Shown one piece after another: positions 1 through 7,826 of a stretch of DNA of 42,226 bases. Source of the stretch: Candidatus Heimdallarchaeota archaeon LC_2 (GTDB lineage Archaea; Asgardarchaeota; Heimdallarchaeia; Heimdallarchaeales; Kariarchaeaceae); contig MDVR01000044.1 in the NCBI GenBank assembly GCA_001940725.1, positions 1 through 42,226 on the forward strand, written 5' to 3'. The notes under the pieces were generated by a model. That model was not told the origin of the DNA and did no database searches. It saw nothing but the letters and a program-made list of their open reading frames with translations. The position numbers and the translations under genes are program-made. Position 1 is the first letter of the stretch; the number at the start of each line of letters is the position of its first letter.

Positions 1-705
1 CCAGGATCAGAGGTACCTTATTTTGGGCCTTCAAAAAGATTAGATTATGAATTTGAGATGGGAATCTATGTTGGTATTGGAAATAACTTAGGAGAACCAA
101 TTCCAATAGAAAAGGCTGAAGAGCATATTTTTGGAATGGTGATACTCAATGATTGGAGCGCAAGGGACATTCAAGGTTGGGAATATCGCCCACTAGGGCC
201 ATTTCTTGCAAAAAATTTTGCATCATCTATTTCTCCTTGGGTTGTACCGTTACAAGCTCTAAAACCATTTGAGATTGAATTACCACCACAAGACCCAGAA
301 GTACTTGATTACTTAAAAGAAGAAAAACGGATATCCTATAACATCACTTTAGAAATAAATCTACTCACTGAAAAAATGGATTCGCCAGTTAACATTGCAA
401 AATCTAATTTCGAATTTATTTATTGGACAATGTCACAAATGTTGGCTCATCATTCTATTACAGGTTGTAATATGCAAACTGGAGATCTACTCGGCACTGG
501 AACAATAAGTGGACCAACAAAAGAGAGTAGAGCTTCTTTGCTTGAAAGCTCATGGGGTGGAAAAGAACCAATAACTTTACCAAATGGAGAAGTAAGAAAG
601 TTTCTAGAGGATGGAGACGTTGTGATTATGAAAGCATTTGCACAATCTGATGGTTTTCGAATTGGATTTGGCGAAGTTAGAACTAAAATTTTACCAGCAA
701 CATAG
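1..705 (+). CDS. fahA: Fumarylacetoacetase, C-terminal part (5' end outside window)
   Basis: Last step of tyrosine/homogentisate catabolism: hydrolyses fumarylacetoacetate to fumarate and acetoacetate. The reading frame is open from base 1, so 234 residues are visible of a family usually about 420 long. The visible part aligns without gaps to the animal enzyme as I remember it: metal-ligand pair E17/E19 in the EFEM stretch, D51 in NDWSARDIQ and K71 in GPFLAK fall at exactly the spacing of mouse E199, E201, D233 and K253. All these residues are present, so the enzyme should be active. Homogentisate dioxygenase, two steps earlier, is encoded 4.4 kb away on the other strand; the isomerase between them is not in the window. 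Very sure of family. Confidence 0.95.
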   Translation, partial: PGSEVPYFGPSKRLDYEFEMGIYVGIGNNLGEPIPIEKAEEHIFGMVILNDWSARDIQGWEYRPLGPFLAKNFASSISPWVVPLQALKPFEIELPPQDPEVLDYLKEEKRISYNITLEINLLTEKMDSPVNIAKSNFEFIYWTMSQMLAHHSITGCNMQTGDLLGTGTISGPTKESRASLLESSWGGKEPITLPNGEVRKFLEDGDVVIMKAFAQSDGFRIGFGEVRTKILPAT

Positions 706-724
706 CTAATTATTAATCAAATCA

Positions 725-1681
725 TCAATATTCGGATTCGCTTAAATAGGATAATCGATAACCAAATGCATCAAGGGAGAGCAAATAAAACAAAGAAAGA
801 ACGATAACTTCTTCTTCCAATTCGGCACCTTTCGCCATTTCTGAGTCTAATATCTTTTGAATATCAACCATTGAAAATTGATCTTGTTCGCAAAATGTCT
901 CTGCAATTCTTGCTAATTTTGCAGGGTCGAGACCCACAAGTTTCATCGCAGGTCCATAATTTGCAACCATTTTCAATGTTTTTTTATCTGGTATTAAAAT
1001 TGCAGCTCTGTCTACCAATATACTCATAACAATTCCATCATTATATGTGATACGACGGTAGACATGATGATCAATATATCGTAGAATTTCAGGTACAATT
1101 TCAACATGTAAAGACGATGCCAGTTCTATAACATCGCATAATTTTTTGAGCCATCCTTCCATATATTCCAATAATTCAGGAGACTGATCTTCAAGTGTTG
1201 GACGTACTTCACAGGTAACTGATTCCAATTCTGACTTTGTCGAAATTATGGTTATCGACCTATTTTCCTCAGTTCCGGAATCCTCAATTTCAAGTAGGAA
1301 CTTAATATTTTCACCCTTCAAATTTAATTCTAAGCTATCCCAAGAATCCCAATTAAATCGAGTTGTTAGATTTTTTGTTTTCAATCCCGGTAAAGGAATT
1401 GAAGGTCCCCCTGATGAAGAAGCTGGAGGCTTTTTCAATTTTAAAGCAGAATTTGTCCTTACATGAAAATTAGGGTCGATAAACAATTTAGCCCCATGTC
1501 GTTTTCCTTCAGAATCTGTATGAATATCTATGTATGAAGCCAATCCATTTATTGAAAGTTCCCTCCGCTTGAGGTGGACATCCGCATTAAGTGTTAATTT
1601 CCTTTGCTTTTTACATGTTCCACAAATATACCCAACCATCTTAATACGTTCAGACCGGCTTGACATGTTGAACCTAACCAA
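725..1681 (-). CDS. Hypothetical protein with N-terminal CxxC knuckle
   Basis: A 318-residue protein that I do not recognise. The N-terminus carries one zinc-knuckle half (C20-G-T-C23) followed by basic residues; after residue 40 come alternating beta-like stretches (GLASYIDIHTDSEGKRHGAK, then LFIDPNFHVRT), a Pro/Ser linker near residues 85-97, and a helical C-terminal half. No signal peptide or membrane segment. Met1, Met6 and Met15 are all possible starts; Met15 directly precedes the CxxC region. It converges on the fumarylacetoacetase gene with a 19-base gap. I have an impression that proteins opening with CxxC and a 'DIH...FIDxxFxVR' stretch recur in Asgard genomes, but that is memory rather than evidence. 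Real gene; function unknown. Confidence 0.8.
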   Translation of the reverse strand: MVRFNMSSRSERIKMVGYICGTCKKQRKLTLNADVHLKRRELSINGLASYIDIHTDSEGKRHGAKLFIDPNFHVRTNSALKLKKPPASSSGGPSIPLPGLKTKNLTTRFNWDSWDSLELNLKGENIKFLLEIEDSGTEENRSITIISTKSELESVTCEVRPTLEDQSPELLEYMEGWLKKLCDVIELASSLHVEIVPEILRYIDHHVYRRITYNDGIVMSILVDRAAILIPDKKTLKMVANYGPAMKLVGLDPAKLARIAETFCEQDQFSMVDIQKILDSEMAKGAELEEEVIVLSLFYLLSLDAFGYRLSYLSESEY

Positions 1682-1765
1682 TCTTCAATTTTCGACATAA
1701 AATAAGTTTGCTTCTATTAAATGAATAATATTCTCAATATTTAGATTAAACAGCAATTTATCTTC

Positions 1766-2431
1766 TCAAAAAAATCGTGCAACTAATTCTATTATTTCCG
1801 CATATCCATTACTAACATAATGTCCACCAGCCTTTACGAGTTGATCTTTAGAGAAAGAGCCAGGAAAGGCAATGACTTGCATTCCTGCGTTAACACCAGC
1901 AATGACGCCATTAATAGAATCCTCAATCACCAGACAATTTGAAGGGTGAACATCTAATTTCTCCGCTGCATACAAAAATAGGTCTGGTGCAGGCTTTCCT
2001 TTTTTCACATCACTTGAAGAATATCTATAATCGAAGTACTGTAGTAAATTTGTTTTATTCAAAGAAAATTCTATTTTTTCATGACTCCCTGATGAGGCTA
2101 CTGAAATTTTAATAGATTTGTCAAGTAATAACTTAATGAAATTTTCACAATTTTCAAAGGAAACAAGTTTTTCTGAAGCTAAATTAAAGAAAGCTTCTTC
2201 CTTTTTCATTGCCAGATCAATTATGTCATATTTTGAGATTTTATTTTGGTCCAGATAATACTTTAAAGCAAATTTGACTGATGTACCCAACACTTCAGAA
2301 TAATCATTTCCGATTTCAATTCCGAATTGATTCTTAAAGACAATATTAAGAGCATAACAACTTATAGCCTCACTATCAACAAGTACACCATCGCAGTCAA
2401 AAATTATGCTTTTAATATCTTTTAACAACAT
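1766..2431 (-). CDS. HAD-superfamily phosphatase, beta-phosphoglucomutase-like
   Basis: A 221-residue HAD hydrolase. Motif I is FDCDGVLVDS with D12 as predicted nucleophile and D14 as acid/base; the four-helix cap typical of subfamily I follows; motif II is VASSGS (around residue 112); motif III Lys is in KKGKPAPD; motif IV is VIEDSINGVIAG. Length and motif spacing match the phosphoglycolate phosphatase/beta-phosphoglucomutase branch, which dephosphorylates or isomerises small phosphorylated metabolites. The substrate cannot be told from sequence. A second, unrelated-type HAD (NagD-like) is encoded at 16640-17446. Divergent from the small membrane protein at 2520. Confidence 0.92.
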   Translation of the reverse strand: MLLKDIKSIIFDCDGVLVDSEAISCYALNIVFKNQFGIEIGNDYSEVLGTSVKFALKYYLDQNKISKYDIIDLAMKKEEAFFNLASEKLVSFENCENFIKLLLDKSIKISVASSGSHEKIEFSLNKTNLLQYFDYRYSSSDVKKGKPAPDLFLYAAEKLDVHPSNCLVIEDSINGVIAGVNAGMQVIAFPGSFSKDQLVKAGGHYVSNGYAEIIELVARFF

Positions 2432-2519
2432 ATTGAAAATCTCTAGTTGCAGTTATTATTTAACAAACTTCAATTTTAACATACTAACATATTTACTTGT
2501 CTCAATTAACATTTATTTT

Positions 2520-2813
2520 ATGGAACCCTTTATTCCAGATCCACCAAATCCAATTCGAAAACTTGTATGGGAAAATTTATTTCAATTTTTAGCTGCTGGT
2601 TTTTTAATTATAGTATTAATAATTAATTGGAGATCAACTGATCAAAATATTAAAGTTGGGATTTCCCTTTTTATCATAATCTATCTTATGTTCAGAATCA
2701 CCTTCATTTGGCAGGCTGTTAGATTTGCAAAAAGGATTGAGAAAATGAAGGAATCCGATGCAGGTGTAAATGCACAGGCTGAGGACCTTTATGAGAAATC
2801 TTTGAGAGAATAA
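2520..2813 (+). CDS. Small two-helix membrane protein
   Basis: A 97-residue protein with two predicted membrane helices (about residues 19-37 and 45-64) and a charged cytoplasmic-type tail (RFAKRIEKMKESD). The frame is open further upstream to 2406, but that would overlap the start of the divergent HAD gene and add a low-complexity leader, so the ATG at 2520 is preferred. No recognised family; the role is unknown. Confidence 0.65.
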   Translation: MEPFIPDPPNPIRKLVWENLFQFLAAGFLIIVLIINWRSTDQNIKVGISLFIIIYLMFRITFIWQAVRFAKRIEKMKESDAGVNAQAEDLYEKSLRE

Positions 2814-3115
2814 TTAAGGGTATGAAAAGTTTCTTACTCTTGTCTATCCTTACTAAAATCTTAGTTAATACTCCCATAGAGATGAATTATTTTAAGATCA
2901 GGAGTAGTTACGGTAAATAAATACTAAGAATCATCACCATCGAAAGAAGCTACAGGTGGATGCTTACCTAGTCCTCTTACACCTTTAGTTCCAAAGATAG
3001 TAAGTTCAAATTGTAAAATCCTTGGATTGTATTAATTATGAATTGTCAGTTAGGTATTTAGGGGACTGAAAATCAGAATAGCTATAAGCAATGGTTTGTA
3101 TATACAAATAATACC
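2814..3115. other. Intergenic stretch with a possible coding remnant
   Basis: 302 bases without an intact gene. The only structure I see is a protein-like stop-to-stop stretch on the minus strand at 2924-3031 (separate entry) and TATA-like sequences CTATAAG (about 3080-3086) and GTATATAC (about 3098-3105) just upstream of the Maf gene. Confidence 0.5.
2924..3031 (-). pseudogene. Possible degraded coding remnant
   Basis: A 36-codon stop-to-stop stretch on the minus strand that lacks ATG, GTG or TTG yet reads like a folded protein, with balanced composition (TIFGTKGVRGLGKHPPVAS then FDGDD and stop) unlike the random translations of this AT-rich DNA. It could be the tail of a gene whose front was lost, or chance. 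I could not continue it upstream in another frame. Low confidence. Confidence 0.2.
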
Positions 3116-3718
3116 ATGTCAAGAGTACTTTGTTTGGCTTCTAGTAGTAAATCAAGAAAAGAATTGTTAGAACAAATTAATATGAATTTTTTTGTGAAAT
3201 ATGTAGATATTGATGAATCAGAAATCGATGAAACTCCTGAAGAATATGTGAAAAGGTTGTCCAAATCTAAAGTCCAATCATTATTTAGTGCAAATAAAAA
3301 TAATGAGGATTTTAAACCAAACGTAATAGTTGGAGCGGATTCTATTGCGGTTATTAACAATACAATAATTGGTAAGCCATCGGACAAAAATGATGCAATA
3401 AAAATTATCAAAACCTTATCCGGTAAAACACATGAATTCCTCACAGGCTTATATTTGCTAGATGTAACAACTATGAATTCAATATCAGAAACTGTCAGGA
3501 CATTTGTTACACTAATCCATTTGAATGATGAAGAGATCGAGGTTTATGTTAACACAGTGAAACCATATTCATGGGCTGGAGGATACTCTTCGAGTAAAAC
3601 TAGCTACCTAATTAAGAATATCAATGGGTCGATTTCTAATATTCAAGGTTTGCCTACGCATTCTCTGAAAATTGGAATTGAAAAATTGAGTTATCAGTGG
3701 TTTGATTTTATTATGTAA
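3116..3718 (+). CDS. maf: Maf-like nucleotide pyrophosphatase
   Basis: A 200-residue member of the Maf/HAM1 fold, which hydrolyses non-canonical or modified nucleoside triphosphates to monophosphates (house-cleaning; in some lineages linked to division arrest). The family signatures are in order: N-terminal LASSSKSRKELL (usual SxxRxxLL), IVGADSIAV with the predicted catalytic D75, IIGKP at 84-88, the DAIKIIKTLSGKTHEFLTG block, and WAGGYSS around residue 160. Length is standard for the family. The first of the usual double Arg (SPRR) is Ser here but the second is kept. A TATA-like element lies about 30 bases before the ATG, suggesting little or no leader. Which dNTP is attacked cannot be told. 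Confidence 0.93.
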   Translation: MSRVLCLASSSKSRKELLEQINMNFFVKYVDIDESEIDETPEEYVKRLSKSKVQSLFSANKNNEDFKPNVIVGADSIAVINNTIIGKPSDKNDAIKIIKTLSGKTHEFLTGLYLLDVTTMNSISETVRTFVTLIHLNDEEIEVYVNTVKPYSWAGGYSSSKTSYLIKNINGSISNIQGLPTHSLKIGIEKLSYQWFDFIM

Positions 3719-3784
3719 TTTGTCAACAATACAGGGAGAAGAAGATAATTGTAATAGTTTTTATTCTTAATCAAATACCCTAGA

Positions 3785-3976
3785 CTAGTTATAGATTTCA
3801 TAACCCAAATTATTAAGAGTTTTCAATTTATCCCGATCGATAAAAAAGTCAACAACGAATGTACCTTTTTCTGTCGTGTTAATTGTTTTTAAAATGATAT
3901 TTAACTGTCTGTCTATAAACAATCTTGAGAGCTCACTTTTTGTTAATGCCTTAATTTTTGCTTTTGCTATCCCCAT
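3785..3976 (-). CDS. Small hypothetical protein
   Basis: A 63-residue soluble protein with a basic helical N-terminus (IAKAKIKALTKSELSRLF) and a beta-rich C-terminus (KGTFVVDFFIDRD, then LNNLGYEIYN). It has no recognised domain, Cys residues or membrane helix. It converges on the Maf gene and stands alone. Composition and the ordered helix/strand pattern favour a real gene; function unknown. Confidence 0.5.
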   Translation of the reverse strand: MGIAKAKIKALTKSELSRLFIDRQLNIILKTINTTEKGTFVVDFFIDRDKLKTLNNLGYEIYN

Positions 3977-4373
3977 TAATATAATAAAGGACTCAGTTTA
4001 TTAAAAATATTACGAATAGTAAATATTCACAAAATAAACATCTGGTAAAAGATTATAACCTCTCTGTTCTATTAGTATATATCAAGATTTACTATCAATT
4101 TAAAATTGAGGATTTTGTGACATATTTTAATTGACACTAGATTTTGTAAAAGATCTTATATGGCTTCTAATAGGCAATATTATGAAATTATTATAAAATA
4201 ATTGGAGACAATAGGTAAAGTTGTTAAAATTTGTCCGTAAGAAAATAACATTTTATTTATTAATAATCGAAGCGTTTATATAATATGTATGTAGTTAGTA
4301 ATATACTGACTAATAAATTGTAACTGAATAATCAGCTACAACTTATCAACTTGTCAGACTATGGGGTATTAAA
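3977..4373. other. Long AT-rich intergenic region upstream of the acid-free protein
   Basis: 397 bases with no supportable ORF, tRNA or obvious hairpin. It contains the promoter of the gene at 4374 near its right end. Confidence 0.5.
4273..4284 (+). promoter_or_regulatory. TATA-box region for the gene at 4374
   Basis: TTTATATAATAT is a strong archaeal TATA-like element. A start of transcription some 25 bases downstream would leave an untranslated leader of about 70 bases, which is long compared with the near-leaderless genes elsewhere in the window. Position inferred from sequence only. Confidence 0.45.
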
Positions 4374-4844
4374 ATGTTAAACGCAAAAAAAATCTTATCC
4401 GCTCGTGTAAAAAAATTAGTCTCATGGAAGACTAAATCAATAATGGCTCTACGATCTGCTCGCATAATGGGCAAGAAGCTTCAATCATCCTTGGCTTTTA
4501 ATGCCAGAATTATGGTGACATCAATGAAATCCAAGTTGCCTTACAGTTTCAAAGCAAATCGAGTAAATACTGCTGGGTTAGCTGTTCAAAGTTTCAAACT
4601 AAATAGTTATGCAGCTAAAGGTGCAACACCTTATCAGTATAATGTAAATGGGCCAGTTGTTCAAAGTTACAATGGTGGAAAAGCTATACAAAGTTTCAAT
4701 GGTGGAAAAGCTATACTAGTTAAAAGTGGACTTGCAATTGCAGGTATTGCTATCACAACTGTATTAATTTCAGGAATTGCAGTTACTGGTTTCGCTTGGC
4801 TCTCTAGAGTTTCACTCTTAACTCGTGGCTTTGCCTTTATGTAA
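4374..4844 (+). CDS. Highly basic, acid-free protein with C-terminal membrane helix
   Basis: A 156-residue protein of no family I recognise. It contains 23 Lys/Arg and not a single Asp or Glu; Cys and His are also absent. Residues 1-63 are a basic, probably helical region with repeated Ala-Arg and Lys-Lys pairs. Residues 66-117 are Asn/Gly/Gln/Ser-rich with two adjacent nine-residue repeats (QSYNGGKAI at 97-105 and QSFNGGKAI at 106-114). A hydrophobic helix spans about 119-142, followed by a short tail with two Arg. It stands alone between long intergenic regions with its own TATA element. The composition would suit a nucleic-acid- or membrane-binding protein, but no function can be assigned. 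Confidence 0.75.
   Translation: MLNAKKILSARVKKLVSWKTKSIMALRSARIMGKKLQSSLAFNARIMVTSMKSKLPYSFKANRVNTAGLAVQSFKLNSYAAKGATPYQYNVNGPVVQSYNGGKAIQSFNGGKAILVKSGLAIAGIAITTVLISGIAVTGFAWLSRVSLLTRGFAFM
4662..4715 (+). repeat. In-gene tandem duplication, 2 x 27 bp
   Basis: Two adjacent 27-base units (4662-4688, 4689-4715) that start CAAAGT and end GCTATA, differing at one base (TAC versus TTC codon). Each encodes nine residues of the basic protein. A partial related stretch (GTTCAAAGTTTCAA) lies further upstream in the same gene, so the segment appears to have grown by duplication. Confidence 0.85.
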
Positions 4845-5065
4845 AATGTAGAATGACTAAATATAACTAATAAAATTAATTAAAATCAAATTGCTTTTTG
4901 ACTACACATCGTGAATGATTATACTTGTCTAAATCTTTTCTTACTTATTTGACTAAACAAACAAAAAACCGGGAACATAGCTGTTGGCAACCAAATATTT
5001 AATTCGTTGTGAATGATGTAATTGAATGTCGCTAACGATTAACTGAGTGAATAAAATGTTTTATA

Positions 5066-6223
5066 TCAACCAATTGAAGTTATGTTATCTCCGTCTTCAG
5101 ACCATGAATTCATATAATTAAGGTTTTCTACTGATTTCGCCGCATCTGTTACATGTAATGGTTGCCTAGTATCAATCATGACTGCTTTTTCATTAGTATG
5201 AGTAATTTCAGGATTGTTCTGCACTTTTTCAAAAGCCTGAGGTTGAGGTCCGTGATATATACCTGGTGGATGATAAGTTAGATTGCCTACATCAATCCCG
5301 TGCCGGCTGAAGAATTCACCATCGTGATAAAAAATTAATTCCTCATATTCAATATTTGAGTGATAAAAGGGAATTCTTAGTACATCTGGACTTTCTAATG
5401 GGCGTGGAACAAAACTACAAATAACAAAACCTCTTGCTACAAAGGTTGTATGAACACTTGGGGGAAGATGATAACTAGGGGAAACTACAGGCTGGAAATC
5501 ATTAATCGAAATCTTCCAAGGAACCACCGTTCCTTTCCAACCAATCGTGTCTTGAACGGGATTAAATGGAAACCACACTTTTGTAATTTTATGATATTTC
5601 TTAACCCTAACCTCCCATTCCTCTTCTGCTCGGACAACTGTTTCAGGGAGCTTTGGGGTTTCAATCAAAGCTGCATCAAATTGCGCATTAGGCCCCAGCA
5701 TTCCTCGATCCGGGAGGTCATAATGACCATCTGTGTTTTCAATAATCAAAAAGAAATTATCAATGGTTTTTGGAACTAACCGATATGCTGTACCTCTTGG
5801 AATAACAAGATAATCCCCAGTAAGAAAGGTCATGTTTCCGTAATCTGATTCGAACATACCCTCACCTCGGTGGACAAAAATTATCTCATCACCGTCACCA
5901 TTCCTATAATAATACGGCATCTCCTCTTTCCTTCGAGAAATTGAAATTCTACATTGACTGTTATACAAAATTTCTGTTGCCATACCAGCTGGGTTATTCA
6001 TGTCATCCGGAACCAATTTGTTGAAATCATAGGAATGATGTTGAAGAGGCCCTTCTATTCGAGTCCACCTTGTGGGCGCATGGGATTTGTACAAATGTGA
6101 CACAGGTCCGGCAAACCCAGCTCGGCCATGTTCAAGCTCAACACTACCTTCTGGTAAAGTTCGATGAGCACTTCTCGATGTGTTCCCTTCTCTTTTTGGG
6201 AATAAATTTGGTTTGTAACCCAT
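5066..6223 (-). CDS. hmgA: Homogentisate 1,2-dioxygenase
   Basis: Non-haem Fe(II) enzyme that opens the ring of homogentisate with O2 to give maleylacetoacetate. The 385-residue length is that of the shorter prokaryotic forms (animal enzymes about 445). The N-terminal signature (HGRAGFAGP, then SHAPTRW and HHSYDF) and the double cupin are present. The iron ligands can be matched by spacing to human H335, E341 and H371: H288, E294 and H324 (in IYHGPQ). All are conserved, so activity is likely. It is encoded on the opposite strand from fumarylacetoacetase with three genes between, and downstream of the 2-hydroxy-acid oxidase on the same strand with a 203-base gap. It implies use of molecular oxygen by the host. 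Confidence 0.95.
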   Translation of the reverse strand: MGYKPNLFPKREGNTSRSAHRTLPEGSVELEHGRAGFAGPVSHLYKSHAPTRWTRIEGPLQHHSYDFNKLVPDDMNNPAGMATEILYNSQCRISISRRKEEMPYYYRNGDGDEIIFVHRGEGMFESDYGNMTFLTGDYLVIPRGTAYRLVPKTIDNFFLIIENTDGHYDLPDRGMLGPNAQFDAALIETPKLPETVVRAEEEWEVRVKKYHKITKVWFPFNPVQDTIGWKGTVVPWKISINDFQPVVSPSYHLPPSVHTTFVARGFVICSFVPRPLESPDVLRIPFYHSNIEYEELIFYHDGEFFSRHGIDVGNLTYHPPGIYHGPQPQAFEKVQNNPEITHTNEKAVMIDTRQPLHVTDAAKSVENLNYMNSWSEDGDNITSIG

Positions 6224-6426
6224 TAATGTGATTTTGGAATTGATCTACTAAAATGTGAGGTATACAGAATATATCTCAGTAAAGTTTTTTGATCATTGAA
6301 AAATTAGTATAATTATTGTTTTATTACTTTATTAACAAACAAACTTTCCTTAGGAAATTTATAGAATTTGAGTAGAAAAAAAACTCAAAGAATTATGTAA
6401 TTAATGAGATTACAGATCATACTAAG

Positions 6427-7524
6427 TCAAAAAGTGGGGACGGTTTTTTCTTCTAGAAATTCAATAGAAACTTCCTTTAGGCTCTTACAACCCACCAATG
6501 CAAGAACTTCTTTTAATTCATCAACAATAATTTCAACAGCTTTGACAACTCCATCTACACCCATTGCACCAAGACCCCAAATGTATGGTCTACCAATTAA
6601 GACGCCATCGGCACCAAGACACATTGCTTTGAAAACATCTGAACCCCTACGCACGCCGGAATCAAGAAGGATTGTTAGTTCCTTAGCAATTGTTTCAGCA
6701 ACACGTGGAAGACATTCAATTGATGCTAAACTATTATCAAGCTGTCTTCCACCATGATTAGACACAATCAACCCTTGCACTTGATATTCAAGACATTTTT
6801 TAGCGTCTTCACTGGTTTGGATACCTTTCAAAAATATTGGTAGATTAGTTATAGATTGTAACCAATCTAAATCTCTCCACGTTAATGATGCATTAAATTG
6901 TTCAGTGACATATTGTGATAAGCCTGATCCTTCTCCTTTTCCAATACCTGGAAGTACACCTTGTTCTAATCCTGCAAAATTTTGCAATTCAACTCCGAGA
7001 GGTAGATTAAAACTATTATGAATATCCTTTTCTCGTTTACCCAAAACTGGAGCATCAACGGTTAAACAAATTACCTGATAACCACTATCCTCAGCCCTCG
7101 AAACTAGGTTTTTAGTTAATTCTTTATTTTTAAACCAATATAACTGAAACCATTTGGGACTTGAACTAGCTTTGGCAACTCTCTCAAGGGAGACTGAGGA
7201 AAGTGTACTAAGAATCATCGTGGTTTCTGATTTTTCTGCAGCCTCTGCAGTAGCGATTTCACCTCTTTCATTTGATAATTTATGTAGAGAAACTGGCGCT
7301 AAAAATATGGGATGCTTCTTTTTAAGACCCAAGATTTCTATTTCAGTTGTAACATTAGCAACATCTCTCATAACATATTGTTTGAGAAGTATTTTTTCAA
7401 ATGCATTTTCATTTCTTTTGAAAGTAAGCTCATTTAAAGATCCACCATTGATATAGTCGTACTCCATTTTGGATATTTTCGATTTTGAAAGTTCTCTGAG
7501 ATCAAGTACATTTGCGATCGCCAC
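6427..7524 (-). CDS. FMN-dependent 2-hydroxy-acid oxidase/dehydrogenase
   Basis: A 365-residue TIM-barrel flavoprotein of the lactate/glycolate oxidase family, which oxidises (S)-2-hydroxy acids to 2-oxo acids. Active-site residues match spinach glycolate oxidase almost by number: Y24, Y129, D157, K233, H257 (in SNHGGRQLD) and R260. The FMN phosphate region LLDSGVRRGSDV (287-297) and GRPYIWGL (311-318) are intact. The usual APTAMHKLAH signature is altered to APVSLHKLSN. Whether O2 or another acceptor takes the electrons, and whether the substrate is lactate, glycolate or an aromatic hydroxy acid, cannot be read from sequence. Being next to homogentisate dioxygenase, a 4-hydroxyphenyllactate-type substrate is a thought only. 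Confidence 0.93.
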   Translation of the reverse strand: MAIANVLDLRELSKSKISKMEYDYINGGSLNELTFKRNENAFEKILLKQYVMRDVANVTTEIEILGLKKKHPIFLAPVSLHKLSNERGEIATAEAAEKSETTMILSTLSSVSLERVAKASSSPKWFQLYWFKNKELTKNLVSRAEDSGYQVICLTVDAPVLGKREKDIHNSFNLPLGVELQNFAGLEQGVLPGIGKGEGSGLSQYVTEQFNASLTWRDLDWLQSITNLPIFLKGIQTSEDAKKCLEYQVQGLIVSNHGGRQLDNSLASIECLPRVAETIAKELTILLDSGVRRGSDVFKAMCLGADGVLIGRPYIWGLGAMGVDGVVKAVEIIVDELKEVLALVGCKSLKEVSIEFLEEKTVPTF

Positions 7525-7826
7525 ATACTACTGTAGACAAGGATCAATTTAGTGTTACTGTAAATGAATGATTTGAGGTATAGTTTATTTGACGAAATAT
7601 TTTTCACAATAATATGGTTTTCCCAATTAGAAACTAATTCATTAAACATGCATCATTCTATTGTTCAGAGTTAAATAAATGAGTTATCTATCGATTACTA
7701 TTTTGACTTTGAAATTAAGGTACTACAATAAATCTCAAAGCATAATGTGAAAAGTTATTTGTCGATCATTTTATTGGGATTCTCCTACAACAATGTTAAT
7801 GTAACAAAATTCAACTTAAATTTATT
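7525..7826. other. Divergent intergenic region
   Basis: 302 AT-rich bases between the 2-hydroxy-acid oxidase and the seven-helix protein; it must hold both promoters. A 71-codon ORF on the minus strand overlaps the oxidase start and is judged spurious. I see no other structure. Confidence 0.5.

Noticed and set aside
1248..1466. 72-codon plus-strand ORF inside the gene at 725-1681
   Set aside because: Antisense shadow of a longer, more protein-like reading frame.
2406..2519. Longer N-terminus for the two-helix membrane protein
   Set aside because: Would overlap the divergent HAD gene and shows no protein-like pattern; ATG at 2520 is sufficient.
7434..7649. 71-codon minus-strand ORF upstream of the 2-hydroxy-acid oxidase
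   Set aside because: Overlaps the oxidase start on the same strand in another frame, low-complexity composition; not a credible gene.
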